NCBI RefSeq assembly: GCF_027497195.1
Contig: NZ_CP114905.1
Location: 7,265,001-7,329,000, forward strand
Origin: Streptomyces sp. WMMC500
Lineage (GTDB): Bacteria > Actinomycetota > Actinomycetes > Streptomycetales > Streptomycetaceae
DNA: 64,000 nucleotides
Reading direction: 5' to 3'
In this document: one piece after another, positions 47,090-58,125 of the stretch
How the letters are laid out: each line of letters opens with the position of its first letter
How positions within the stretch are numbered: the first letter of the stretch is position 1
The notes under the pieces: generated by a model
Databases searched by the model: none
Told to the model about the DNA's origin: nothing
Seen by the model: only the letters and a program-made list of their open reading frames with translations
Made by a program: the position numbers and the translations under genes

Positions 47090-47998
47090 TCACACCCCGC
47101 CCCGCCCGCCCTGCACCGCGATCTCCGCCGCCAGCTTCACGTTGCCCCGCACCGCCGCGAGGTTCGCCTCCAGCGAAGCCCCGTGCGTGTGCTCGGTGAG
47201 ATACCCGAGCAGGAACGGCGTGATCGCCTGCCCGCTCACGCCCCGCCGCGCCGCCTCGCCCAGGGCGTCCGCCAGTACCGCGTCGTGCACCGCCGGGTCC
47301 AGTTGCTCGGCCGCCGGCACCGGGTTGGCCACGATCACCGCCGACGGCTCCACGTCCAGCTCGCGTTGGGCGCGGAGCACGGCCGCGACCTCCTCGGGCG
47401 TACGGACCGTCCAGTCCACCGGCTCCCCGGACGTGCGGAGATAGAACCCCGGGAACTCCGCCGTGCCGTAGCCGAGGACCGTCACACCCAGCGTCTCCAG
47501 GCGCTGCAGCGTCGCCGGCACGTCCAGGATCGACTTCACCCCCGCGCACACCACGGCGATCCGCGTCCGCGCCAGCAGCCGCAGGTCCGCCGACTCGTCC
47601 TGCGACTGCGTCCACTCCCGGTGCACCCCGCCGAGACCGCCGGTGGCGAAGACCCCGATGCCGACGCGGGCCGCGAGGAACGCCGTGGCCGCGACGGTCG
47701 TCGCGCCGCTCGCGCCGAGGGCGGCGGCCGGCGCGAGGTCGCGTACGGTCAGCTTGCGCACGGAGTCGTCGGACGCGATCCGCTCCAGTTGCGCCCCGCC
47801 GAGCCCGACGTGCGGGGTGCCGTCCAGGACGGCGATGGTGGCGGGCACGGCGCCGGCGGAGCGGACGATGTCCTCCAGCTCGGCCGCCACCCGCAGGTTG
47901 CGCGGGCGGGGCAGGCCGTGGGCGATGATCGTCGACTCCAGGGCGACGACCGGCCGCCGGTCCGCGAGCGCGGCGCGTACCTCGTCAGTCAGGTGCAT
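47090..47998 (-). CDS. psuG: Pseudouridine-5'-phosphate glycosidase
   Basis: Cleaves pseudouridine-5'-phosphate to uracil and ribose-5-phosphate. The 302-residue product is standard length. VVALESTIIAHGLPRPRNL, AVLDGTPHVGLGGAQLERIA, FATGGLGGVHRE, CAGVKSILDVPATLQRLETL and TPFLLGYLTEHTHGASLEAN are conserved PsuG blocks, including the catalytic Lys in AGVKSILD. ATG at 47998. It is the first gene of the psuGK operon. Confidence 0.95.
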   Translation of the reverse strand: MHLTDEVRAALADRRPVVALESTIIAHGLPRPRNLRVAAELEDIVRSAGAVPATIAVLDGTPHVGLGGAQLERIASDDSVRKLTVRDLAPAAALGASGATTVAATAFLAARVGIGVFATGGLGGVHREWTQSQDESADLRLLARTRIAVVCAGVKSILDVPATLQRLETLGVTVLGYGTAEFPGFYLRTSGEPVDWTVRTPEEVAAVLRAQRELDVEPSAVIVANPVPAAEQLDPAVHDAVLADALGEAARRGVSGQAITPFLLGYLTEHTHGASLEANLAAVRGNVKLAAEIAVQGGRGGV

Positions 47999-48039
47999 GC
48001 GACCACGGTACGTGCCGTCCGTACCCCGGTGATCAGCGC

Positions 48040-48531
48040 CTACGTGTCGTACAGCCCGTCCCACGGCTCGTGGAACCCGAGCCGGTCCGGGTACAACTCC
48101 GCCCAGTCCGGCTCGCCTTCACCGGCGTCCGGGCCGCCCGCGCCGCCCGGCGCCGGCTCCGCGTGCCGCTCCGCGACCAGCCCGAAGCGGATCCCGTCGA
48201 CCGAGACCTCGAACGGCCTGATCGCGATGTCGCAGAACGCCAGCCCCGGCAGCTCGTCGAGCCAGCCCTCCATCTTCGCGTCCAGCCGGCCGTCCGCGGG
48301 CACGCCCGGGCCCGGGGTCCAGATGTCGGAGCCGGTGTGGTGGCCTTCGGCGTCGAAGCGGTGCAGCACGGCGTACCAGCGGCGATGCTCCAGCCAGTCG
48401 GGGCCCATGCGGTAGTCGGGCGGGTACGCGGCGGTGATCGAGGCGAGGAACTGCCCGTCGTCGTAACGGCCGATGTTCTCGGTGCGGTATCCGGGCTCGT
48501 GACGTATCGGGATGACCTCAGGGATCGCCAT
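48040..48531 (-). CDS. Conserved Streptomyces hypothetical protein
   Basis: A 163-residue soluble protein beginning MAIPEVIPIRHEPGYRTENI and containing GRYDDGQFLASITAAYPPDY and EHRRWYAVLHRFDAEGHHTGS. No catalytic motif is apparent. It resembles small formate-hydrogenlyase-unrelated conserved proteins I have seen only as hypotheticals. It is followed after 41 bp by psuG on the same strand, so a common transcript is possible. Confidence that it is a real gene is good; function unknown. Confidence 0.7.
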   Translation of the reverse strand: MAIPEVIPIRHEPGYRTENIGRYDDGQFLASITAAYPPDYRMGPDWLEHRRWYAVLHRFDAEGHHTGSDIWTPGPGVPADGRLDAKMEGWLDELPGLAFCDIAIRPFEVSVDGIRFGLVAERHAEPAPGGAGGPDAGEGEPDWAELYPDRLGFHEPWDGLYDT

Positions 48532-48637
48532 GGCCCAGACCCTAAGGGGTGGCCGCCGGGAGCGGCATCCGGGTCCCGCCCGGACGGACGGCCGCGCGGG
48601 GGGATACGCGGAGGGCGTCAGCGCTTACCTTCGGAGG

Positions 48638-49207
48638 ATGGACGACGTTGACCGCGCTGCCGCTCCTGACGCCGCCCCCCACGCCTCCGCCGCCTCCGCG
48701 CGCCCGCTCCTCCTGCTGGACGTCGACGGCCCCCTCAACCCGTACGCCGCGCACGAACAGCCGCCCGGCTACGGCGAGTACGTGGTCACCGGCATGCCCG
48801 CCGGGCCCATCCGGCTGTGGCTGCGGCCGGCGCACGGGGAGCGGCTGCTGTCGCTGCCGTACGAGCTGGTGTGGGCGACCACGTGGATGCACGAGGCCAA
48901 CACCGTCATCGGCGACCGGGTGCTGGGGCTGCCGCCGCTGCCGGTCATCGAGTGGCCGTCGATGTTCACCACCGACGACCCGGACGGGCTGTACTGGAAG
49001 ACGCGGCACGTCGCCGCCTGGGCCGCCGGCCGGACGTTCGCCTGGGTGGACGACGAGATCACGGCGGCCGACACGGCGTGGATCGCGGAGCACCACGCGG
49101 GGGAGGCGCTGCTGCGGCGGATCGACCCGGCGCGGGGGCTGGTGGAGGAGGACTTCGAGGCGCTGGAGGCGTGGGCACGGGAACGGGACCGGCGCCCGCC
49201 GGAGTGA
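48638..49207 (+). CDS. HAD-like hydrolase domain protein
   Basis: A 189-residue protein with the HAD motif I LLLLDVDGPLNPY (DxDG) near residue 28 and conserved ELVWATTWMHEANTVIGDR, GRTFAWVDDEITAADTAWI (motif IV-like DDE). It matches the HAD branch associated with RNA-repair-like proteins, but here it stands alone. GGAGG directly abuts the ATG at 48638, so either this start is unusual or translation begins otherwise. Confidence 0.78.
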   Translation: MDDVDRAAAPDAAPHASAASARPLLLLDVDGPLNPYAAHEQPPGYGEYVVTGMPAGPIRLWLRPAHGERLLSLPYELVWATTWMHEANTVIGDRVLGLPPLPVIEWPSMFTTDDPDGLYWKTRHVAAWAAGRTFAWVDDEITAADTAWIAEHHAGEALLRRIDPARGLVEEDFEALEAWARERDRRPPE

Positions 49208-49292
49208 GCCGGCGGACGGGTGGGGCGCGGCATCGCCGCGTCTCACCTCGTCGCGTACGGAGCGGGCGGGCCGGGCCGGCCGCGTCCCGGCG

Positions 49293-49835
49293 TCAACCGT
49301 CCGCCATCTCCAGCAGCTTGAGGACCGTGTTCCAGTTGCGGGCCGTGGCCGTCACGGCCAGCCTGCGGCTGGAGAAGTCGGCCGCCAGCTTCGACCGCCC
49401 GAGCCCGCCGGGACACCAGACGTAGACGACGCGGTCCCCGAGCTCGTACCGGTCGGGTGCGTACGAGGCGGGGTCGGCGGTACGGAACCAGGCGTCGTCC
49501 GGCGCCGGCTCGGACAGGAACACGGCCAGGAAGCGGGCCGGTTCCGCGGCGCCCTCCGGCAGGGGGTTGCCGGCGACGACGGCCGCGATCTCGTCCCGCG
49601 TGCGCACGACGACCGGTATCCGCAGGCCGAACTCCTCGGCGACGACCGCCTCAACGGCCGCGGCGGTCTTCTCCGGCGGCGTGCCGGGGTCGTCGAAGAC
49701 GACGTTCCCGCTGGCCACGTACGTGGCGACGCCGCCGAAGCCGCGGTCGGTCAGCGCTTGGCGCAGCGCGGCCATGGGGACCTTGTTCTTGCCGCCGACG
49801 TTGATGCCGCGCAGCAGGGCGATCTGCTTGCTCAC
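49293..49835 (-). CDS. DUF1697-family protein
   Basis: A 180-residue soluble protein with the DUF1697 start SKQIALLRGINVGGKNKVPM, then LRQALTDRGFGGVATYVASG and C-terminal RSKLAADFSSRRLAVTATAR followed by NWNTVLKLLEMA. The family is widespread and uncharacterised. GTG at 49835 has GGAGGCG upstream. It lies downstream of ogt on the same strand, separated by a repeat-containing 127-bp gap. Confidence 0.88.
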   Translation of the reverse strand: MSKQIALLRGINVGGKNKVPMAALRQALTDRGFGGVATYVASGNVVFDDPGTPPEKTAAAVEAVVAEEFGLRIPVVVRTRDEIAAVVAGNPLPEGAAEPARFLAVFLSEPAPDDAWFRTADPASYAPDRYELGDRVVYVWCPGGLGRSKLAADFSSRRLAVTATARNWNTVLKLLEMADG

Positions 49836-49906
49836 ACCCGGCGCCTCCCTTGTCCGTTCACCCGGCCCGCCCGCGCCCCGTGGCCGGGCACGGGGCAGCC
49901 CTCCCG

Positions 49907-49974
49907 CACCGTCAGAACCTTCACACCGTCAGACCCTGCGTCCCGTCAGGCCTTGCACACCGTCAGAACAGCGG
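49907..49974. repeat. Four tandem 17-bp direct repeats at the 3' end of ogt
   Basis: Units begin at 49907, 49924, 49941 and 49958, exactly 17 bp apart, each with the core CACCGTCAG or CCCGTCAGG followed by A/C-rich sequence. The last unit overlaps the ogt stop codon and final codons. A regular 17-bp period could be a small minisatellite or an array of protein-binding sites ahead of the DUF1697 gene. Confidence 0.75.
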
Positions 49975-50490
49975 TTCCGGCAGCACGCCCTCCAGCGCCA
50001 GCAGGCTCCGCTTCGTGTCGAGTCCGCCGCCGAAGCCGCCCAGCCCGCCGTCGCTCTCGATCACGCGGTGACAGGGCACGACGATCGGCAGCGGGTTCGA
50101 CGCCATGGCCCGGCCGACCGCCTGCGCGGCGCCGGGCTCACCGACGCGGTCGGCGAGGAACTGATAGCTGACCACCGAGCCGTACCCCACCCGGGCCGCC
50201 AGCTCCTCCAGCACCCGCCGGTTGAAGCCGGCGGACAGCGACCAGTCCAGCTCCAGCCGGAACTCCTTCAGCTCGCCCGCGAAATACGCCCGCAACTGCC
50301 GCTCGGCCACCGCTATGTGCTCCGCGGGACCCGCCGGCTCCTCCCGGCCGCCCGCGCCCGCGGCGCCCGGCTGGGCATGGAACCCGACCTTGACCAGCCC
50401 CCGGTCCGTGGCGGCGAGCAGCAGCGGGCCGATCGGCGAGTCGACCACCCGGCGGCCCTGCCGGGGTGCGACGGCATCGGTGGCATCCAT
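49963..50490 (-). CDS. ogt: Methylated-DNA-[protein]-cysteine S-methyltransferase
   Basis: Suicidal DNA repair protein that transfers alkyl groups from O6-alkylguanine to its own cysteine. The 175-residue product has active-site Cys140 in the invariant IVVPCHRV and the DNA-binding helix-turn-helix with VGYGSVVSYQFLADRVGEPG. GGLGGFGGGLDTKRSLLALE completes the domain. ATG at 50490. An internal Gly/Ala-rich loop (GAAGAGGREE) varies from the family. It is divergent from the MHYT gene. Confidence 0.95.
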   Translation of the reverse strand: MDATDAVAPRQGRRVVDSPIGPLLLAATDRGLVKVGFHAQPGAAGAGGREEPAGPAEHIAVAERQLRAYFAGELKEFRLELDWSLSAGFNRRVLEELAARVGYGSVVSYQFLADRVGEPGAAQAVGRAMASNPLPIVVPCHRVIESDGGLGGFGGGLDTKRSLLALEGVLPEPLF

Positions 50491-50714
50491 GCCGCGAGCG
50501 TAGGACACGGCACTGACAACCGCCCCGCGGCGCTCCGCCCCCGGGGCACGGCTCGACGGCACGGATCGGCCGCGTACCGATTGCGTATCGGCTGTGCGGG
50601 GGCCGTTCGAACCATTCCGGTCGTGACTCGCACACACCTACGATTCCCTCTGGTTGCCCCGTACATCTGTCGACACACCCGCAGACACACACCAGTAGAC
50701 CCGGGAGTCACTCC

Positions 50715-51584
50715 GTGCTTGCTGCCCCCGTGCCCGTCGACGGGTTCACCTATGGCCTGCTCACCCCCGCCACCGCCTTCGCCATGGCCGCGGTCGGCAG
50801 CGCCCTGGGGCTGCGCTGCACCATGCGCGCGCTGTCCGCCGAGCCCACCCGGCGGGCCGGCTGGCTGCTGCTCGGCGCGGTCGCCATCGGCACGGGGATC
50901 TTCGCCATGCACTTCATCGCGATGATGGGCTTCACGGCCGACTCCGTCCACATCGGCTACGACGTGCCGGTCACCCTGGCGAGCCTCGGGGTCGCCATCG
51001 TCGTCGTCGGCATCGGCGTCTTCATCGTCGGCTTTCTCGGCCGCACCGCCCTCGCCCTCACCACCGGCGGCATCGTCACCGGTCTCGGCATCGCCGCCAT
51101 GCACTACCTGGGCATGGCGGGCATGCGGCCGGACCGGGGGCGGCTGGTCTACGACGGCGCCGTCGTGGCGCTGTCCGTGCTCATCGCCGTGGTCGCCGCC
51201 ACCGCAGCGCTGTGGCTGTCGATGACCGTGAAGCGGTTCGGCGTGGCGGTCGGGGCCGCGCTGATCATGGGGGTCGCCGTGTCCGGCATGCACTACACGG
51301 GCATGGCGGCGCTGGAGGTGCAGGCCCAGGTCACCACCGCGGCCGCCGAGGGCAAGAGCCCGGCCGAGATCCTGGCGCCGATCCTGATCGGTCCGGTGCT
51401 GCTGCTGGTGTTCGTCGGGCTGTTCGTCGGCATGGACCCGCTGGAGAACGAGTGGCGGGTGCCGGTGGGGGACGAGGGCGTCGCCGGCGGGGAGGCCGCG
51501 GCCCCCGAGCCGGCGGGCTCGGGGGCGGCGGTGTACTACGAGCGGGGCGGCGGCCGTACCGGCGGCGTCTGGCACCGCCCCTGA
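50715..51584 (+). CDS. MHYT-domain integral membrane sensor
   Basis: A 289-residue membrane protein with seven or so hydrophobic segments. Three MHYT-type motifs at helix ends are visible: AMHFIAMMGF, AMHYLGMAGM and GMHYTGMAAL. The Met/His residues are proposed in the family to bind copper and sense O2, CO or NO. Usual partners (GGDEF, EAL or kinase domains) are absent; the C-terminus is only a short Gly/Glu-rich cytoplasmic tail. GTG at 50715. Confidence 0.9.
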   Translation: MLAAPVPVDGFTYGLLTPATAFAMAAVGSALGLRCTMRALSAEPTRRAGWLLLGAVAIGTGIFAMHFIAMMGFTADSVHIGYDVPVTLASLGVAIVVVGIGVFIVGFLGRTALALTTGGIVTGLGIAAMHYLGMAGMRPDRGRLVYDGAVVALSVLIAVVAATAALWLSMTVKRFGVAVGAALIMGVAVSGMHYTGMAALEVQAQVTTAAAEGKSPAEILAPILIGPVLLLVFVGLFVGMDPLENEWRVPVGDEGVAGGEAAAPEPAGSGAAVYYERGGGRTGGVWHRP

Positions 51585-51627
51585 CCACCCCGCCGCGGCG
51601 ACTGCTCCGCGGCGACTGCTGCGGCGG

Positions 51628-52554
51628 CTACTCCGCGGCGACGTCGAATCCCGCGTCGCCAAGCGCCTCGGCGATCACGTCCGGCCTGTTGGTGATGATG
51701 CCGTCCGCGCCCCACCGGGCCAGCTCGACGGCCCGCGCCGGGTCGTCGACCGTCCAGGTGTAAGCCTCCAACTGCCTGCCGTGCGGCCCCTTGAGAGCGT
51801 GCACGGCCGCGTAGTACTCGGCGGACATGGTGCCGTGGTTGGAGTTGATCTGGTCCGAGAAGGCGGCGTACGCCGGCAGGTCCGCCACCGCGGGGGTGCC
51901 GAGGAAGCCGGTCTTCACGTCCGGCCGCAGCTCGTGCACGGTCTTGATGGAATCCGCGCCGAAACTCTGCACGACGAGCTTGTGCTTCACGGCCGTACGG
52001 CTCAGCCAGCCCAGCTTGCGCAGCTCGGTGAGGACCTCCTTCTCGATGCCCGGGTACAGCTCCGGCTTCTTGATCTCCAGCACCAGCTTCTGGCGGTTCT
52101 TCGTCACGCGCTTCATGTACTGCGTCAGGTTCGGCACCCGGGCACCGGCCCACTCCTCGCCCTTCCAACTGCCGGCGTCGAGCGTGCGGATCTCCTTCCA
52201 GGTGAAGTCGGAGACCTTCCAGGGCGCCCGGTCGGGGAACAGGTCCTCCACGTCGGTGGTCCGCGCGAGGGTGTCGTCGTGCATGATGACCAGCTCGCCG
52301 TCCTTGCTGCGCTGCACGTCGTTCTCGACCCAGTCGATGCCCATCTCGCGGGCCGCGTCGATGGCTTCGAGGGTGTTCTCCGGGGCGTCAGCGGAGGCGC
52401 CGCGGTGGGCGATCGTCACGACCGGTGCGGCGGCGGAGGAGGCGGCGGCGGAGTCGGCGGCGGTCGCGGTGGCGGACGTGGCGGCCGCGGTGAACACGAG
52501 ACCGGCCAGGGCCGTCAGGGCGCCGGACGCGCGCGTAAGCGTGCGGGAGGGCAT
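51628..52554 (-). CDS. Secreted glycerophosphodiester phosphodiesterase
   Basis: A 308-residue exported enzyme that hydrolyses glycerophosphodiesters to glycerol-3-phosphate and an alcohol. An Ala-rich signal peptide ends near residue 32. The catalytic set is visible: IAHRGASADAPENT (His50, Arg51), VENDV (Glu77/Asp79) and MHDDTLARTT (His92), with LEIKKPELYPG later. ATG at 52554 has GAGGAGA 4-5 bp upstream. It ends facing the MHYT gene across 43 bp of CCGCGGCGAC-type short repeats. Confidence 0.93.
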   Translation of the reverse strand: MPSRTLTRASGALTALAGLVFTAAATSATATAADSAAASSAAAPVVTIAHRGASADAPENTLEAIDAAREMGIDWVENDVQRSKDGELVIMHDDTLARTTDVEDLFPDRAPWKVSDFTWKEIRTLDAGSWKGEEWAGARVPNLTQYMKRVTKNRQKLVLEIKKPELYPGIEKEVLTELRKLGWLSRTAVKHKLVVQSFGADSIKTVHELRPDVKTGFLGTPAVADLPAYAAFSDQINSNHGTMSAEYYAAVHALKGPHGRQLEAYTWTVDDPARAVELARWGADGIITNRPDVIAEALGDAGFDVAAE

Positions 52555-52853
52555 GCAGTCTCCTCGACTAGAGGTGATCACTTGTCGCCGCAGGGTCCCA
52601 GTGGCAGGCGACAGAGTACGAGGCCGGGGATGGCCAGAGATTGAACGCCGATATCGGCGCGGTGAACACGGGCCGGTCCCGGTCGGCGCAGGTGGAGGAG
52701 GTGGGGAAGCGCTTGCTGCACTCTTTCGGGCCCCGTCGATCTGGCTGGAAATGGCCTGGCCGGGTGCCCCGGGAGTTCGGTATTGAGCCAGGTCAGCGAG
52801 GGCGCCGGAGCGCTCCGGGTCGCGTTGTCAGCGGCGGGTCGTACGGTGGGGGC

Positions 52854-54983
<2,130 letters not shown>

Positions 54984-55177
54984 CACCGGGGTGGTGCGGG
55001 GCGCGGGAGCCCCCTCGGGCGTACGCGGAGCGTGGCCGTCCGGGGGCGCACAACCGGTGGTGTGTAGCAGGAGCGCCACAAATCCTCCTCCGGGGGGACC
55101 ACAGGGCCGCTGTCCTGCGTAATGTGCGTGACAGCGCGCCGGTCATGGCGCGTTCGGAGCAGGAGGGGAACGTAAGC

Positions 55178-55756
55178 GTGTCGATCAACTTGTCCAAGGG
55201 TCAGGCCATCAGCCTGCAGAAGTCCGATGGCGGCACCCTCAGCGCGGTCCGCATGGGGCTCGGCTGGCAGGCCGCCGAACGGCGCGGTCTCTTCGGTAAG
55301 CGCACGCGCGAGATCGACCTCGACGCCTCCGCCGTGCTCTTCGCCGACAAGGAGCCCGTCGACGTCGTCTTCTTCCGCCACCTCGTGAGCGACGACGGCT
55401 CGGTGCGGCACACCGGTGACAACCTTGTCGGTGGTGCAGGGCAGGGCGGCGACGACGAGTCGATCCTGGTCGACCTGCAGCGTGTACCGGTGCACATCGA
55501 CCAGATCATCTTCACCGTGAACTCCTTCACCGGCCAGACCTTCGAAGAGGTGCAGAACGCGTTCTGCCGGCTCGTGGACGAGAGCAACGGCCAGGAGCTG
55601 GCGCGCTACACGCTCACCGGCGGTGGCACGTACACCGCCCAGATCATGGCGAAGGTGCACCGGACGGGGTCCGGCTGGGGCATGACCGCCCTCGGCTCGC
55701 CGGCCAACGGCCGTACCTTCCAGGACCTCATGCCGTCGATCCAGCCGCTCCTCTAG
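55178..55756 (+). CDS. TerD-family stress/tellurium-resistance protein
   Basis: A 192-residue TerD-domain protein (VSINLSKGQAISLQKSDGGT, REIDLDASAVLFADKEPVDV, SILVDLQRVPVHIDQIIFTV, LARYTLTGGGTYTAQIMAKV). TerD domains bind calcium through acidic loops; family members link to stress and tellurite resistance and to differentiation in Streptomyces. The GTG at 55178 follows AGGAGGGG at good distance. A second TerD-type gene and terC follow on the same strand. Confidence 0.92.
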   Translation: MSINLSKGQAISLQKSDGGTLSAVRMGLGWQAAERRGLFGKRTREIDLDASAVLFADKEPVDVVFFRHLVSDDGSVRHTGDNLVGGAGQGGDDESILVDLQRVPVHIDQIIFTVNSFTGQTFEEVQNAFCRLVDESNGQELARYTLTGGGTYTAQIMAKVHRTGSGWGMTALGSPANGRTFQDLMPSIQPLL

Positions 55757-55832
55757 GGGCGGCGACGCGACGGACCGGTTTCCGAGGCATGACGCGACGT
55801 CGACGGCCGCAGCGAGTGCAGGGGAGGGCCGC

Positions 55833-57896
55833 ATGACGGCCGAGTTGGTCCGCGGGCAGAACCATCTGCTGCCGCAGACCCGGGTGGAGATCAGGATTTC
55901 GGCGGGGAGCCCGGTGACGCCGGGCGCCACGCTGGGGGGAGAGGACGGCAGGGTCAGCGACCCGGGCCGGATCGCGCACCCCGGTGCGCCGCACCTGCCG
56001 GGCCTTGAGGTGCCCGGCCAGGCCGCGGCGGAGCACCGGCTGGCGGTGGACCTGGACGCGGTCCCGCCGGACGTGGAGCGCGTGCACGTGCTGCTGGCGC
56101 TGCCCGCGGGGGTGCCGGGACCGCGGAGCTTCGGCGCCATAGCGCCACCGTCGGTGGCCGTCACCGGCCTCGACGGCACGGCCATCGCGCGCTTCGTCAT
56201 CACCGGCCTGGACAGCGAGTCGGCGGTCACCGCCGTGGAGCTGTACCGGCGGGGTGACGCCTGGAAGATCAGAGCCGTGGGCCAGGGATACGCGGGCGGG
56301 CTCGCCGCCATGCTCGCGGACCAGGGCCTGCCCGAGGCGCAGCAGCTCGCCGCGGACATCGAACGGGCCGTGGCCGAGGGGCTGGCGCGCGCCGTCGCCC
56401 CGGCGCCGCCGCCGGCCGCCGGTCAGCAGACCGGGGCGGGCACGCGCCGTGCGCAGCCGGCGGAGGAGCGGCAGGCGCAGGCGGGGCCCGTCGACTACCG
56501 GCATCCGCGCCGCGCCGCTGCGGCGGGGGCCGCGGGCGCGGCGAACGGCGGAGCGGGCACGTCGGGCGCGTCCAGCGCGCCACGCGCCCCCGCGTCCGCC
56601 GCGGCGCCCCCGCCCACCCCGCCGCCGGGGGTCGGGGCCGGAAGCGGCACCGGAGGCACCGCGGCGGGAGCACGGCAGGGCGCCGGTGCCCCCGCGGGCG
56701 GCGTGCCGCCGCAGCCCGACCGCGCCGCGTCGGGCCCCCCGGAGCCGGTCGCGGGCGACGCGCCCGGCTGGAGCATGGAGGAGCGGCTGTACAACCAGGT
56801 CTGGGGCATGTTCGAGGACCTGGCCCGCACGGTCGCCGCGTACCGCAGCGCCGTCGACTTCGCCGACTCCCGGATGGACCGCGAACTCGACCGGCTCCTG
56901 GCCGATCCGCGCGCCCGCATGGGCTCCATCGCCGACTCGGCGCGCGCCGAGGTACTCGCCCGCCACTCCACCCTGGTCGACCGGGCGCGCGAGGTCCTGG
57001 ACCGCGACCTCGGGCAGCTCGTCGCCGAGGCCGGCGTCGTCGAGCCCGCGCTGCCGCCCGCGTTCGCCTCCTGGGCGAGCCCGGTGTGGCACGAGTACGA
57101 GGTGCCCGAGGACGCCCCGATGGCCCTGCGCCTCGGCGACCTCCACCTCCCCGAGCACACGGAGCTGCGCGTTCCGCTGCTCGTACGGCTGCCGCTGGAA
57201 CGCGGCCTGTGGGTGGACAGCGGCACGTCCTCGCTCGGCCCGGGCGCGCTCGAAGGCGACCCGGAGCGGGGCTTCCCGGACGCCGCGGAGCGGCGCGCGC
57301 TGGCGCTCGACACCGCCGTGGCGCACGCCGCCCGGCTCATGTCGGTGCACCCGGCGGGTGAGTTCAACGTCCACTTCATCGACCCGGGCGCCACCGCGAC
57401 CGCGGCGCTCACCCCGCTGCTCCACTCCGGCGTCCTCGCCGAGCCGCCGCCGAGGGGCGCCGCGGGCGTCACCGACACCCTCACCCGGCTGACCCAGCGC
57501 ATCGACCTCGTCCAGATGGCGCTGCGTAGCGGGGCGGCCGACGCGCTGCCGCCGGACCTGGACCCGGCGCAGCAGCTCCTCGTGGTGAACGACTTCCCGC
57601 ACGGCTTCGACGACCGCGCCATCAACCAACTGCGGTACCTCGCGGACGAGGGCCCGTCCGTCGGCGTGCACCTGCTGGTCGTCGCCGACCGCGAGGACGC
57701 GAAGGGCTACGGCCCGCTGCTGGACCCCTTCTGGCGCGGCATGCTGCGGCTCACCCCCACCCCGGACGACCATCTGGCCGACCCCTGGATCGGCCACGCC
57801 TGGACGTACGAACCGGCCCGGGCGCCGATGGGCAGCCGGGTGCTGGAACAGGTCCTGGCCCAGGTCGCGGCGGCCCGCCGCGCGCTGCGCCGCTGA
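55833..57896 (+). CDS. TerD-domain protein fused to FtsK-like C-terminal module
   Basis: A 687-residue multidomain protein. Residues 1-190 are TerD-like (AVDLDAVPPDVERVHVLLAL, AIARFVITGLDSESAVTAVE, WKIRAVGQGYAGGLA). Residues 190-310 are a disordered Pro/Ala/Gly linker. A helical segment (MEERLYNQVWGMFEDLARTV, about 310-400) follows. The C-terminal 290 residues resemble FtsK/SpoIIIE-like ATPase sequence: a Walker-B-like LLVVNDFPHGFDD and VGVHLLVVADRED, but no GxxxxGKS/T is present. It is probably a scaffold or inactive ATPase at the membrane stress system with TerD and TerC. The start ATG is at 55833. Confidence 0.8.
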   Translation: MTAELVRGQNHLLPQTRVEIRISAGSPVTPGATLGGEDGRVSDPGRIAHPGAPHLPGLEVPGQAAAEHRLAVDLDAVPPDVERVHVLLALPAGVPGPRSFGAIAPPSVAVTGLDGTAIARFVITGLDSESAVTAVELYRRGDAWKIRAVGQGYAGGLAAMLADQGLPEAQQLAADIERAVAEGLARAVAPAPPPAAGQQTGAGTRRAQPAEERQAQAGPVDYRHPRRAAAAGAAGAANGGAGTSGASSAPRAPASAAAPPPTPPPGVGAGSGTGGTAAGARQGAGAPAGGVPPQPDRAASGPPEPVAGDAPGWSMEERLYNQVWGMFEDLARTVAAYRSAVDFADSRMDRELDRLLADPRARMGSIADSARAEVLARHSTLVDRAREVLDRDLGQLVAEAGVVEPALPPAFASWASPVWHEYEVPEDAPMALRLGDLHLPEHTELRVPLLVRLPLERGLWVDSGTSSLGPGALEGDPERGFPDAAERRALALDTAVAHAARLMSVHPAGEFNVHFIDPGATATAALTPLLHSGVLAEPPPRGAAGVTDTLTRLTQRIDLVQMALRSGAADALPPDLDPAQQLLVVNDFPHGFDDRAINQLRYLADEGPSVGVHLLVVADREDAKGYGPLLDPFWRGMLRLTPTPDDHLADPWIGHAWTYEPARAPMGSRVLEQVLAQVAAARRALRR

Positions 57897-57914
57897 TCGG
57901 TCGGTCCCGCTCGA

Positions 57915-57951
57915 CGTACGGCCCGCAGGCACCGCGCCTGCGGGCCGTACG
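57915..57951 (+). terminator. 16-bp perfect hairpin after the TerD-fusion gene
   Basis: CGTACGGCCCGCAGGC (57915-57930) pairs perfectly with 57936-57951 around ACCGC. It lies 18 bp past the stop codon and separates this gene from terC. Confidence 0.82.
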
Positions 57952-58004
57952 CATGCGGCACGCGAACCGCTCCTACGCTCCTGACCTGCACACTTGATCG
58001 GAAC

Positions 58005-58032
58005 TTTGCCATGGCTTGGCTCGTTCTATACA
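58005..58032 (+). promoter_or_regulatory. Weak candidate promoter for terC
   Basis: TTTGCC (58005-58010), 16 bp, TATACA (58027-58032) in a locally AT-rich patch. The -10 is good and the -35 poor. It would give a leader of about 90 nt before terC. Confidence 0.35.
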
Positions 58033-58125
58033 GTCAGGCGTTGGGGGTGAGCTTCCAGTTCTTCGAGTGGAAGGCACGCCCGGCAACCATGACGCTGAAC
58101 ATGCCGGACTTGCCGCGGAGGACGA

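Noticed and set aside
52600..52853. LexA/SOS box upstream of uvrB (and 62085-62267 upstream of uvrA)
   Set aside because: No CGAAC-N4-GTTCG-type palindrome was found in either gap.
57952..58125. yybP-ykoY manganese riboswitch upstream of terC
   Set aside because: The leader is short and I could not find the conserved loop motifs of that riboswitch.
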